64,000 nucleotides of DNA from Serratia oryzae (GTDB taxonomy: Bacteria; Pseudomonadota; Gammaproteobacteria; Enterobacterales; Enterobacteriaceae), in the NCBI RefSeq assembly GCF_001976145.1, contig NZ_MOXD01000001.1:612452-676451 (forward strand), given 5' to 3'. The number at the start of each line of letters is the position of its first letter. The first letter of the stretch is position 1. Shown here in pieces: positions 9,899-18,793 of the stretch. A model generated the notes under the pieces. That model ran no database searches and was not told where the DNA came from. It saw nothing but the letters and a program-made list of their open reading frames with translations. The position numbers and the translations under genes were made by a program.

Positions 9899-11020
9899 TT
9901 AGATTGCCAACTCTGGCAGTTCATCACCTGCGTTGGCCGCCAAGCAGCTTTCACGCAGTATGCGGATAATAGTGTCCGCACCGCTGCGATTAGGGTTTAT
10001 TCTGATCATACGCTGTTCCAGGCTGGGGTCCGCCTGGCGGAAAGTGCCGGAAACGCGGTAAAACAGCGGAGGGATCTCATACTTGGATTCAGCGCCAACA
10101 GGATAAGGCAACGCCCCCAGTGTTTGCGCATACTCCAACACCGCCGCAGCGATCGGTTGATGAAACTCCACCAGCAGCACTTTAGATTGCGCATTCGCCA
10201 GCAGCGCCTGTTTTATCAGTGGTATTTCGCCCTGATTCAGGCGGCGCACCAACTCCTCGTTCACCCGCGCCTGAACCGCATGCATCACCGGCGCAAACGT
10301 CAGCCCACGCAATACCTCCATCGCCTGAAAGCCCTGGATCTGGCTACCGCCAGAATACATATTGTGGCGAATAGCGGTAATGGCCTGCTGCTTGCCCACC
10401 ACCACCCCAACCCCCTCAGGGCCAAACAGCTTAAAGCTGGAGAAGGTTGATAAGGTTGCCCCCTGCTCACAGCCAATCTTCGCCACTTTCATCACCGCAT
10501 AGTTATCATCCACTAACGACGGGATCGCCAGTTGGTTCAGTTGGTGGACAACCGCCCCCAGGTCATAGCTATCCTCAATTTTCTGCCGGGTATGTTGCAC
10601 CAACGCTGCCGCAGGGCGGTGCTCACTCACTGCCTGAGCAATCTGTTCCGGCTGATTAAAATCTGCGCGAATCAGGCGTAACCCCATGTGTTCCACAATC
10701 ACCTTGCTGGTGGGGTAAATCGGTGCATCATGAATCAGCAGGCTGTCACCGCATTTAAGCAATGCCGCCAGCCCGCAGCGGATCGCCCCCGTGCCCGCAC
10801 CACTCACCAGCGCCGCCGCTTCGGCAGAAAAAAACTGGGCGATAACCGCCTCAACCTGCCGGGTCATTCGCGGCTGATTATGCCCCGGCGCAAGGCCCAA
10901 ATCCCCCTGGGTCAAAAACTCTGCCCCAGGGAAATGACGGCAGATAGTATCCACCAGCCGAAACTGAGCCTGCTGGGCCTGCTCCATACTCATGCTGATA
11001 AGTGGAAAAGTCCTGATCAT
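9899..11020 (-). CDS. yhfS: YhfS, PLP-dependent aminotransferase-fold enzyme
   Basis: A 373-aa fold-type I PLP enzyme. The likely Schiff-base lysine is in STFSSFKLFGPEGVG, and the PLP phosphate region is ALVSGAGTGAIRCGLAAL. The substrate is unknown; it is the last gene of the yhf operon (19 bases after yhfT), so it probably acts on an amino compound in the same pathway. Its stop codon falls inside the TTTTGCTTTTAGA arm shared with the tRNA-tail repeats, so the repeat boundary coincides with the gene end. Confidence 0.88.
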   Translation of the reverse strand: MIRTFPLISMSMEQAQQAQFRLVDTICRHFPGAEFLTQGDLGLAPGHNQPRMTRQVEAVIAQFFSAEAAALVSGAGTGAIRCGLAALLKCGDSLLIHDAPIYPTSKVIVEHMGLRLIRADFNQPEQIAQAVSEHRPAAALVQHTRQKIEDSYDLGAVVHQLNQLAIPSLVDDNYAVMKVAKIGCEQGATLSTFSSFKLFGPEGVGVVVGKQQAITAIRHNMYSGGSQIQGFQAMEVLRGLTFAPVMHAVQARVNEELVRRLNQGEIPLIKQALLANAQSKVLLVEFHQPIAAAVLEYAQTLGALPYPVGAESKYEIPPLFYRVSGTFRQADPSLEQRMIRINPNRSGADTIIRILRESCLAANAGDELPELAI

Positions 11021-11039
11021 GATTCACCCCACTCGGCTA

Positions 11040-12389
11040 TCAGCCGATGCCGACAATCTGAATAATGTTGGCCAATATCCCAACCGCAATAGTAGCGATC
11101 GGCCCGATAGCCATCTCAACCAGTGGCCGCTTCGACGTGCGGTTAAGCAAGTACAGCCCTGCCACCACCATAAAGCCCATGCCCGGCAGAATAGCGTTCG
11201 AGGCGATCATGCCCCCGACCAGCAACGACACTTCCAGCATCCGGGTGATCGCGGTACGAATATGGTCGCCACAGGCTTTGATGCCAGGATATTTATCCAA
11301 GCCGATAGCGATTTTGGTCAGTAATTGGATCTCCATCAGCATGATGATGCAACCTGCGATAAAAGCGATCCACGGGTTATTGGTCGCCAAACCGGCAACG
11401 AAGACAAACTTCATGCCATCGGGGCTGTAGACACCCGTTGCGATCGCCGTCATCCCCACTAATGGCACAAAGCTGATGGCGCGCGCCAGCGCTACTAGCA
11501 TGGCGCTGGTTTGTTCACCATGTGCCATCAACTGCAGTGAAACTGGGCCTTCTGCCAACAGGCTAAAAGACATGGTTGCCGCCACCGCCGTCAGCCCGCC
11601 GCTCAGCACCAGCAGCCATTTATTCTTCTGGATACGTTCAATACGGCTGGAAAACAGCCCCACCAGCATTGCATTCGCCCCTGCCTGCTGGCCGTTGGTT
11701 GGCTCTGGCGGGCGCTCTTTCATGGCAAAGTAGAACATGGCGACCATGGAAAGCAGCAGCGCACTGCCGTTAGGATCAAGCTTGACGGGGGTAGCAAGCA
11801 AACCACCAAAGCTGAGGTTACCGATAGCCTGCGTGGCGAGATACCCCACCAACGTTGCAACCAACACCCAGATCCCCTTGCGGTAACCATACTGATAACC
11901 CACTACAATAGCCGGGAACAGAGCAAAGCAAGCCACAATAGGATCGCCCACTTTCCCCAGATTGCTCATAAAGTTCACTGGCATATGGCTGAACAGCTCG
12001 ACCACCGAGCGTAGCCCGGTCAGCAGAGCAATAGCGTACAGCGCGCCGATCACGCCAGACAGCACCAGCCCCTTGCGGCTGTCGGCACACCAGACGCCGA
12101 TCACGTCGGTACCGAGCAGTAGGCTGTGCACTAAAATAATCGGTGCGGTGAGGGAAAATGGCAGCCCGAAGCCGATAATAAGCCCGAAACTCAACGCAAA
12201 GCTGGTGGCACCGAGCGCCTTGCGGCTCATGCGCCCTTCCAGATACTCGGGCATCAGCGGGCGGAGCCCATCATGAAATACCGCAATCCCTCGGTTGGCC
12301 ATCATGGCGGAAATCGCCCCGATCAGCGCCAATAACCCCGCCTTGGTGGGGTCGATTTCAAGCAATCGCATTAAGAATGAGTGTTCCAT
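11040..12389 (-). CDS. yhfT: YhfT, predicted inner-membrane transporter
   Basis: A 449-aa polytopic protein with about 12 hydrophobic segments. It starts MEHSFLMRLLEIDPTKAGLL and includes GFGLPFSLTAPIILVHSLLLGTDV as membrane stretches. It belongs to the YhfT family (DUF2837-type annotation) and is presumed to import or export the substrate of the yhf pathway; no substrate is known. It lies 10 bases after yhfU, which supports cotranscription. Confidence 0.85.
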   Translation of the reverse strand: MEHSFLMRLLEIDPTKAGLLALIGAISAMMANRGIAVFHDGLRPLMPEYLEGRMSRKALGATSFALSFGLIIGFGLPFSLTAPIILVHSLLLGTDVIGVWCADSRKGLVLSGVIGALYAIALLTGLRSVVELFSHMPVNFMSNLGKVGDPIVACFALFPAIVVGYQYGYRKGIWVLVATLVGYLATQAIGNLSFGGLLATPVKLDPNGSALLLSMVAMFYFAMKERPPEPTNGQQAGANAMLVGLFSSRIERIQKNKWLLVLSGGLTAVAATMSFSLLAEGPVSLQLMAHGEQTSAMLVALARAISFVPLVGMTAIATGVYSPDGMKFVFVAGLATNNPWIAFIAGCIIMLMEIQLLTKIAIGLDKYPGIKACGDHIRTAITRMLEVSLLVGGMIASNAILPGMGFMVVAGLYLLNRTSKRPLVEMAIGPIATIAVGILANIIQIVGIG

Positions 12390-12399
12390 GGCAACAGCC

Positions 12400-12762
12400 T
12401 CACTGAGAGAACAGCGTGTTAACGATTACCGGTACTACCGCATCAATATCCTGCCCGGTAAAGCCGAAGGCGATCTTGCCCGCTTTGATGCAGGCGGCGA
12501 TCTCGTCGTCGGACAGGATCTTGCCAGGCATCCCCACGGTGGCACATTTGTCCATGCCGATAATGGCGATCGCCATGGCAAGCGCCCCGCCGCCGCCGGT
12601 ATTGCAGGCGCCAAGATAGATATCCGCCTGGCCGCTTTTGATGCTCATCGCGGCTTCGATATCATTCATAATGCTGATAGACGTTGCTTTCTCACCGGCC
12701 AGGCGGCGCACGGCGTCGGCAATTTTTTCTTTTTCGATCTGGCCACCAATGACAAATTTCAT
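12400..12762 (-). CDS. yhfU: YhfU, DUF2620 protein
   Basis: A 120-aa small soluble protein of the YhfU/DUF2620 family, with the glycine-rich segment YLGACNTGGGGALAMAIAIIG. The function is unknown. The strong Gly turn and alternating hydrophobic pattern suggest a nucleotide- or cofactor-binding-like alpha/beta fold, which is inference only. It is located 77 bases after php and 10 before yhfT, in the same order as the E. coli yhf operon. Confidence 0.85.
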   Translation of the reverse strand: MKFVIGGQIEKEKIADAVRRLAGEKATSISIMNDIEAAMSIKSGQADIYLGACNTGGGGALAMAIAIIGMDKCATVGMPGKILSDDEIAACIKAGKIAFGFTGQDIDAVVPVIVNTLFSQ

Positions 12763-12839
12763 CTTTTTTTCCTTTTTATTCAGTTAACTAGCAGTATCCT
12801 AAACATGTACGTTTCGGCGTGCATAACGCAGGGTAGGTA

Positions 12840-13742
12840 TCAGTTAAAAAATCGAGCTGGGTTATCGCGCAGCATCAGATCCACATCACGTTGAGACAAA
12901 CCAGCCTCAAGCAACATCGGCACGAAGGTGTTCAGCAGATAGGCAAAACCGATCCCGCCGTTGGCTTTTAAATGGGAGCGCCGGGTAATATCCATTGAGA
13001 GCATCACTTGCCCAAGCTGCTTGCGATCCGCAATCGCTCGCAACATCGCGACCCGTTTACTGTCGGGGTAATAGCTGTTTTTGCCGATGGTATCGAACTG
13101 TACCCAAGCGCCCTGATCCAAGATCGGCAAAATGGTGTCGAGGTTATCGGTCAGATCGCAGTGCCCGATGACAATATGCTCCGCAGCCACGCCAAAACTT
13201 TGCAACAGCCGTAGCTGCTCAAAACCCATGGTGCTGAGGGTGGTATGGGTCGAGATCGGCCTGCCGGTTTGCTGATGAGCCAAAGCCGCAGCGGCAAACA
13301 CCCGCCGTTCGTCATCAGTAATTTTCCCCCGGCTGGAGCCAATCTCAGCAATCACCCCCGCTTTCATCGCCGTGCCATCAATGCCTTGCTCGATCTCGCT
13401 GCACATTTCCGCCGCGATTTGGGCTGCGCTAAGCTGGGCAAGATGGGCGGGATAAAATGCCTGTTGGTAATAACCGGTGGAGGCGATGATGTTCATCCCG
13501 CTATCGCGCATCAGCGCCTGCAGGAAATCGGCCTTGCGCCCCATATAGCGGTTGGTCATCTCCACAATGTTGCGCACCCCAAGCGCGAACAGCTCACGCA
13601 TTTCCTGGCAGATCAGGTCATATTGATCCAACCTGCAGTCGATATCGTTTTTCCCCCCGGAGAGATCAACATGCAGATGCTCATGTACATAGGTGTAACC
13701 GGAGCCATCAATCCAGCTCGTAAGCGGCTTGGTGCTTGTCAT
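12840..13742 (-). CDS. php: Phosphotriesterase homology protein
   Basis: A 300-aa amidohydrolase-superfamily TIM barrel related to phosphotriesterase. The metal-binding HxH is in [12 protein letters not shown]. The segment [11 protein letters not shown] places a Glu where bacterial phosphotriesterase has a carbamylated Lys, as in E. coli PHP; downstream ligands are in [10 protein letters not shown] and [11 protein letters not shown]. The natural reaction is unknown. The ATG overlaps the yhfW stop by 4 bases, so the two are translationally coupled. Confidence 0.92.
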   Translation of the reverse strand: MTSTKPLTSWIDGSGYTYVHEHLHVDLSGGKNDIDCRLDQYDLICQEMRELFALGVRNIVEMTNRYMGRKADFLQALMRDSGMNIIASTGYYQQAFYPAHLAQLSAAQIAAEMCSEIEQGIDGTAMKAGVIAEIGSSRGKITDDERRVFAAAALAHQQTGRPISTHTTLSTMGFEQLRLLQSFGVAAEHIVIGHCDLTDNLDTILPILDQGAWVQFDTIGKNSYYPDSKRVAMLRAIADRKQLGQVMLSMDITRRSHLKANGGIGFAYLLNTFVPMLLEAGLSQRDVDLMLRDNPARFFN

Positions 13743-14965
13743 ATCGTGCTCCTGTGCGGCCTGAGTTGTGGCAAAAATGAACGGCCATTCTGCGGTGCAG
13801 GGGCGTGAAAGAAATCACATACGGTGGCACCGATATCCGACAGCGTGCTGCGTAACCCCAAATCCCCTGCAGGCGCACCTTGGCAATACACCAGTAACGG
13901 CACTTTTTCCCGCGTGTGTTTACTGTGGCCAATCGTCGGGTCATTGCCGTGATCGGCGGTGACAATCAGGCAATCCTCCGCGGCCAAATGTGCCAATATC
14001 TGCTCCAGGTTGCGATCCACCAGTTGCAGGCGATCGAGGTAACGCGCCGTATTCTGGGCGTGGCCAGCCAGGTCGGTTTCCTGAATATTGCTGCAGATGA
14101 AGCTCGCTCCCGGCTTTTGCAATTCGCTTAGGGTGATATCCAGAATCGTCTGGCTATCCACCAAATTCTGATAGCTGCTGCCATGCGGATTTTCCACGAT
14201 GTCGGCGACTTTGCCGATCAGAACCGTGCTGATGCCCACCTGATGCAACTGCTGTGGCACCTGTACGGCGGCGTTAACGCCATACCCCATGTGTTGCACC
14301 TGAAAGCCGTGCTCATAAGCTCCAGACGCCGGTGCGTTAATGCCAATGTATTTATCCAGCCTGGTCTCTGCCGCCCGGTGAATACGCTGGCTATCGCCAA
14401 TCAGCCCGCCAAAGGCAATCACTCGCGCCACCTTGACCTGCTCGCGCACAACGCGGCCAATCTTCTTGACTTCGCTGAAGGGGATCAGCGTCAGATTGGC
14501 GGTAACATTAAATACCAGCCCCAGATCCGCCTCGATGTTGTCCCCCACCGCTACCGCATCATTCACCCACAGGTATTGCAGCCCCTCCCCCATGCGTTTC
14601 ACTCGGTAACCCGCCTGTTGCAGAGCCGCTTCCACCGGGCCGATCACCGCTGAAAAAGGAATGCACACCGGAGTTTGTGGTTGGGTGCCCATGATTTCCT
14701 GATGCCCCATAAAGGTATCGCCCCCTTCATGCTGCAGGTTGGCAGTACCAAACACCGCGCTGGCGCAAGGCTGCATGATATTGGCTTTAAAACCCAAAGC
14801 ATTAATCAGCCCAAGCCGTTCCAGCGTCGGTAAACGTACTTCAGGGTAAGCCTGCAAAATATGGCCACAGGTATTAGCTCCCAGGTCCTGAGGCCGTTTC
14901 TGTGCAACGTCATCCATCGCCCCCACGCCGAAGCTGTCGATCACCAGTACCAGAAACTTAGCCAT
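13739..14965 (-). CDS. yhfW: YhfW, phosphopentomutase-like enzyme
   Basis: A 408-aa alkaline-phosphatase-superfamily mutase of the DeoB type. Metal-binding motifs are [14 protein letters not shown] near the N-terminus and [20 protein letters not shown] near the C-terminus; the probable phosphothreonine is in [16 protein letters not shown]. The family context suggests isomerisation of a sugar phosphate, but the substrate is not known. It overlaps yhfX by 8 bases and php by 4. Confidence 0.92.
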   Translation of the reverse strand: MAKFLVLVIDSFGVGAMDDVAQKRPQDLGANTCGHILQAYPEVRLPTLERLGLINALGFKANIMQPCASAVFGTANLQHEGGDTFMGHQEIMGTQPQTPVCIPFSAVIGPVEAALQQAGYRVKRMGEGLQYLWVNDAVAVGDNIEADLGLVFNVTANLTLIPFSEVKKIGRVVREQVKVARVIAFGGLIGDSQRIHRAAETRLDKYIGINAPASGAYEHGFQVQHMGYGVNAAVQVPQQLHQVGISTVLIGKVADIVENPHGSSYQNLVDSQTILDITLSELQKPGASFICSNIQETDLAGHAQNTARYLDRLQLVDRNLEQILAHLAAEDCLIVTADHGNDPTIGHSKHTREKVPLLVYCQGAPAGDLGLRSTLSDIGATVCDFFHAPAPQNGRSFLPQLRPHRSTI

Positions 14966-16133
14966 TGCAGCCCCCTTTTTTCACACGGCCCTGGCTGTCG
15001 TAAATCCCTTCCAGCTTCGGCCGATCCGTGGCAATGCCAGATACCAGCGCCACATCGCTACGGGTGACAAATATCTGGCTGCGAAAGCACATCAGGACAG
15101 GGCTGCCGATGGGGTATATCCCTTGCAGAGCAATGTGATAATCGATGCTGGATTCATGCTGCGGCAGAACGCTGGCGGTCAGCAGTGGCCCTTCTTGCTC
15201 TGTACCGACCAACGCCTGCAGAACATTGCCGCGGCGATAATAGCCACCGCCGTAGCAATAGCTGTTACCGGCGAAATGGTGGGAAACCTCGGTGAGATAC
15301 AGCATGGCAATCTGCTCGGGCTGATCGCCTTTGATATTGGCCGGTATGGTGCCGGTCAGAGCGTGCCCCGGCTCAGTATGGGTAGCACCGAGCTGTGCCA
15401 GCAGCGGTAACGTGGTGCAACTGGCCGCGGAAGGGGCATTGACCTGCCGGATGTCACAGCCACATTGCCGTAGCCGTTGGCTGGCCTGCAGCAGCGTCTG
15501 TAAATTATGCGTGGGTAAGGTTTGCTGCTGCTGTGGATCCCACAGCAAGCATGGGAAATGGGTCAGCCCTTGTAATAACAGCCCCGGCATGGCGGCGATT
15601 TTTGCCGCAACCTCTGGCAGTTGCTCCAGCACAAAACCGGCCTCTTGACCAGGATAGAGCAGATCGCCTGGCGCAAACACTTTCAGCATCACCGGCTGCA
15701 CATAGCCCAAGCGCTGCGCATGTTCGGCAATCTTCGCGGCTTTCTCCAGAGAGAAAACGGTGATGACCTCTGGCCGCTGCGCCACTATTTGCGGGATCAG
15801 TTTATCGGGGATCTGGACAAGATGCCCAACGTGGCACAGCGGGAGCCCGGCGGCGGCCAGGCTCTGAGTTTCGCGAAAATCCACCGCCACCACGCCACGG
15901 TAACCCAGGGCAACCAAGCGCTCGGCTAGCCAAGGGTTGCGGCCAATCTGCTTGGTCATCAGGTAGAGTTCAATACCGCATGCCTGAGCCACCTGCAATA
16001 ACTGACGGGCATTGGAAATAACCCTGTCAACATCAATAACATAGGTGTCAGGCAAGATAAGCCCTTGCGCCCATAACTCCCTGGCTACATCCACCATCTT
16101 GGGGTTTTGCTTTTGCAGTGCGTTAATAAACAT
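14958..16133 (-). CDS. yhfX: YhfX, alanine racemase-like PLP enzyme
   Basis: A 391-aa fold-type III PLP protein. The N-terminal barrel segment [19 protein letters not shown] resembles alanine-racemase/D-threonine-aldolase barrels, and the candidate PLP lysine is in [13 protein letters not shown]. The substrate is unknown. Because its operon also encodes a second PLP enzyme (YhfS), amino-group chemistry is likely in the pathway. It overlaps yhfW by 8 bases and follows yhfY after an 80-base gap. Confidence 0.9.
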   Translation of the reverse strand: MFINALQKQNPKMVDVARELWAQGLILPDTYVIDVDRVISNARQLLQVAQACGIELYLMTKQIGRNPWLAERLVALGYRGVVAVDFRETQSLAAAGLPLCHVGHLVQIPDKLIPQIVAQRPEVITVFSLEKAAKIAEHAQRLGYVQPVMLKVFAPGDLLYPGQEAGFVLEQLPEVAAKIAAMPGLLLQGLTHFPCLLWDPQQQQTLPTHNLQTLLQASQRLRQCGCDIRQVNAPSAASCTTLPLLAQLGATHTEPGHALTGTIPANIKGDQPEQIAMLYLTEVSHHFAGNSYCYGGGYYRRGNVLQALVGTEQEGPLLTASVLPQHESSIDYHIALQGIYPIGSPVLMCFRSQIFVTRSDVALVSGIATDRPKLEGIYDSQGRVKKGGCNG

Positions 16134-16213
16134 ATCTTCTCTTCTGCAGCCCTGGCGATAATTATCGCCTTATATCTTCAGTAATATGAATATTTAGCCC
16201 ATGAAATAACCCA

Positions 16214-16579
16214 TCAGTGCGGGTTCTGGGCTTGCAGCAAACTGTAAAGATTAGCCAGCAGGTAGCCCTCTTCATTGGGATGGGCTTGATGGCCCGATAC
16301 CTGCAACAGATCCCGGTGAATAAGCAGCAGTTGCGGGTAAATTTCTGCCTCGCACATCTCGCGTTGCAGCTCTTCATCCAAGGCCTGAATCACAATATGT
16401 TGCTTTGAACGCATCAGGGCACTGGCCATGTGGGTCAAGGCCATAACGCCTTGCTCATTGCGCACCGGAATAGACCAGCGGTTGTCCAGCGCATCCAGCA
16501 CCCTCAGCATGCCATCACGCACTTCACTATCAATCACGCCGCCCTGACAAAGCAGGTGTAATCTTTGCTCCATATTCAT
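16214..16579 (-). CDS. yhfY: YhfY, PRD-domain regulatory protein
   Basis: A 121-aa stand-alone PTS regulation domain. It is helical, with a conserved His in the segment VMALTHMASALMRS that in other PRDs is the site of PTS phosphorylation. There is no DNA- or RNA-binding domain, so it may work through its neighbour YhfZ. It lies 3 bases after yhfZ, so the two regulators are cotranscribed ahead of the enzymes. Confidence 0.88.
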   Translation of the reverse strand: MNMEQRLHLLCQGGVIDSEVRDGMLRVLDALDNRWSIPVRNEQGVMALTHMASALMRSKQHIVIQALDEELQREMCEAEIYPQLLLIHRDLLQVSGHQAHPNEEGYLLANLYSLLQAQNPH

Positions 16580-16582
16580 CCC

Positions 16583-17488
16583 TCAATAAACAGGCCTTAT
16601 CTCACCCGCAACCACGCGTTGCTGGTGGAACAACAGGCTCTGACGATCCACCATGGTGTGTAACAACCGCTGTGTTTGCACATCATGGTGACGGGTCAGG
16701 ATCACCGCCTCCGATGCGCTGGTAAAACAATCATCGCCACTGAGGGGGGCTGTCATCAGCCCCAGACGGGCCAGTTCCTCATCGTCGCTCACGTTCCAGA
16801 TAGCGGCATCAATATCACCGCAGATAATCTGTTTCAGGCATTCGTGGTAAGAGATCTCAACCAGGGTGATAGCCTGCCCGGCGAAAAATGCGGCGGTCAT
16901 AATTTTCTGATCCGCAGAGGCACTGTCTATCCCCACCTTACGTATGCTCTCCCGTTCACCCAGGCGATAAATCAACCGGTGCTGCTCCGTGTAGCTGTGC
17001 TCGCCAAGCGACAGCGCGATCTGCACCTGGTGCTGCTGCACGTAGCTTTCGGCCGCCAGTCTTGAGGTCACCGCCAGATCGTAAAGACCGTTCAGCAGGC
17101 ACTCAATACGGATGTCCGATCCCCGCATATGGGCAAAATAAAAGGGAATATCCGCAAACTGGGCTTTTAATCCGCTGGCCAGCCCTTCATAAATCCGGGT
17201 ATAGGGCAGCGGCATCGCGCAAACAACATTGCCGATATTGGCGTGCTTGAGCAGCGCTTTATGGTCGACGGCGATAATAAAACTGCCATTACGCCCACGG
17301 CGCTCAACGCCAATCGCCCCATCTTGCTCAAGGCTTTTTAACGCCCCTTGCATCAGGCCCACAGATAAACCGCTTTCTTTCGCCAGGGCATCGATGGTTT
17401 TCAACCTACCGCCTATCTGCTCTGTTAACAGATAGCGCGCCAGAAACGATTGGGCGATGCCCTCTTTCTTGATAAATTTATGATTCAT
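16583..17488 (-). CDS. yhfZ: YhfZ, predicted transcriptional regulator
   Basis: A 301-aa protein with an N-terminal winged helix (about 20-75: IDALAKESGLSVGLMQGALKS, then LEQDGAIGVERRGRNGSFI) and a YhfZ C-terminal domain that resembles a periplasmic-binding-protein-like ligand domain (about 85-300). It is the first gene of yhfZYXW-php-yhfUTS and the obvious candidate to control the operon in response to its substrate. The mode of control is inference. Confidence 0.88.
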   Translation of the reverse strand: MNHKFIKKEGIAQSFLARYLLTEQIGGRLKTIDALAKESGLSVGLMQGALKSLEQDGAIGVERRGRNGSFIIAVDHKALLKHANIGNVVCAMPLPYTRIYEGLASGLKAQFADIPFYFAHMRGSDIRIECLLNGLYDLAVTSRLAAESYVQQHQVQIALSLGEHSYTEQHRLIYRLGERESIRKVGIDSASADQKIMTAAFFAGQAITLVEISYHECLKQIICGDIDAAIWNVSDDEELARLGLMTAPLSGDDCFTSASEAVILTRHHDVQTQRLLHTMVDRQSLLFHQQRVVAGEIRPVY

Positions 17489-17579
17489 GTTGCATGTCGT
17501 TGTTGCATTGGCTTTATATTCATAAAAATGAATATAAAGATCAACGGCAGAAAAGTAAAAACCAGAGAAGGGTCACATC

Positions 17580-17735
17580 TATACCCGAAATAATTCGAGT
17601 TACTTGTAGGCGGCAACTGACCGATTTGAACAGCGCTGGCCAGCAGTTTTGAACGCTGCTTGCAGCCCCCCCGAAGGGGTGGGGCTCAATATGGCCGTGT
17701 AACGCCCCCCTAGCAACTTGAACACAGGGTGAAAC
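17580..17735. repeat. Intergenic palindromic repeat, degenerate copy
   Basis: The 355-base gap between yhfZ and nrfG holds a sequence starting TATACCCGAAATAATTCG, with a CTTGTAGGCGGCAACTGA segment and a CAGCGTT/AACGCTG-type stem, closely related in ends and internal words to the longer element at 26679-26947. The right end is blurred. It separates the divergent yhf promoter from the nrfG 3' end. Confidence 0.6.
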
Positions 17736-17843
17736 CCAGGATGGGGGCAGCGAATGAGCCACATCGCGGTCTAGAACTCAGTGATGGATGAACATAATTA
17801 TCTGGTGCGCCGCTGGCATGATTTTCTGCGGGCCTGATGCGGC

Positions 17844-18410
17844 TTATGGCTGCCGCATCAGCATCTTAGCCATATTAATGGCTGCGATAAGCTGCTGGCG
17901 ATCCACGCGCGGGGAATTGCTGTCTAACAGGCGCTGCCACAAGCCACTCGCCCGTGCGTAGTCCGCCTGCATAAAGGCATCCGCAGCCAGCAGCATCAGG
18001 GCCGATACTTCGTCTGGATCCATCTGCAAGGCTTGTTCGATATAGCCCGCCGCCTGCGGCGTCAGATGCTGCCCGGCCTGATAATAGAGCACCGTCGCCA
18101 GCGCGGAATAGAGTTCTGCGTTACCGCCGCGCAGCGCCAACGCCTGCTGATAGGCGGCGATCGCAGCGTCAAAGTTATCCCTGTAGAGATAGTATTCTCC
18201 CAACTCAGCCCACAGCACGCTGTCCTGCGGAGTCTGGCTGAGCTTTTGCTGCAACCGCATCAACCGGCTATCGGCCTGCTGTGCCGGGGTCAGTTTCTGC
18301 ACCTGCTGCTGAGCCAGCAGGCTGGCGGGCCGGCCGCTGGCCAGATACAGGCCCGCCGCGATCGTCAACACCAGGCCGATCAACAACAGATGAAAACGGC
18401 GCGGCGTCAT
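17844..18410 (-). CDS. nrfG: NrfG, TPR subunit of the nitrite-reductase haem lyase
   Basis: A 188-aa protein with one N-terminal membrane anchor (LLLIGLVLTIAAGLYLASG) and tetratricopeptide repeats (DSVLWAELGEYYLYRDNFDA and following). With NrfE and NrfF it forms the lyase that attaches haem to the CXXCK site of NrfA. Last gene of the operon; its ATG overlaps the nrfF stop by 4 bases. Confidence 0.92.
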   Translation of the reverse strand: MTPRRFHLLLIGLVLTIAAGLYLASGRPASLLAQQQVQKLTPAQQADSRLMRLQQKLSQTPQDSVLWAELGEYYLYRDNFDAAIAAYQQALALRGGNAELYSALATVLYYQAGQHLTPQAAGYIEQALQMDPDEVSALMLLAADAFMQADYARASGLWQRLLDSNSPRVDRQQLIAAINMAKMLMRQP

Positions 18411-18793
18411 AGTTTACTCCTTCCGCGCCACAGCACGATACCGATCAGCGCCAACAGCAGCGGCGGTAGCCCCCAAAGCACCAAAGTTGAAGCCTCTAAC
18501 GCGGGTTGATAGCGCACAAAATTGCCGTAACGCGCGGTCATAAAACTCATGATCTCGCTTTCCGTTTTGCCCTGCTCCGTCATGGCAAAAACCTCGTGGC
18601 GCATAGCCACTGCCGCTGGCGCATTCGACTCCAGCAGGTTCTGGTTCTGGCACTGCGGGCAACGTATTTTTGCCGCCACCGCCAGAGCCTGTTCTTGCAC
18701 CATAGGCGAGGAAAATGCCCAGGTATCGACCACCTGCGCCCGCAGCGGCCATGCCAGCCCACACCACAACAGCAAAATGGCTAGCCTGCGCAT
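18407..18793 (-). CDS. nrfF: NrfF, CcmH-like haem lyase subunit
   Basis: A 128-aa protein of the CcmH/NrfF family. The start at 18793 is chosen for the GGAGG ribosome site and because it gives the normal length with a signal peptide (MRRLAILLLWCGLAWPLRA). The redox motif CPQCQ follows in AKIRCPQCQNQNLLESNA, and a C-terminal membrane helix covers TLVLWGLPPLLLALIGIVLW. It is thought to deliver reduced apocytochrome to the lyase. It overlaps nrfE by 13 bases and nrfG by 4. Confidence 0.93.
   Translation of the reverse strand: MRRLAILLLWCGLAWPLRAQVVDTWAFSSPMVQEQALAVAAKIRCPQCQNQNLLESNAPAAVAMRHEVFAMTEQGKTESEIMSFMTARYGNFVRYQPALEASTLVLWGLPPLLLALIGIVLWRGRSKL

Noticed and set aside
17541..17762. A 73-codon frame between yhfZ and nrfG
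   Set aside because: Lies inside an intergenic palindromic repeat.
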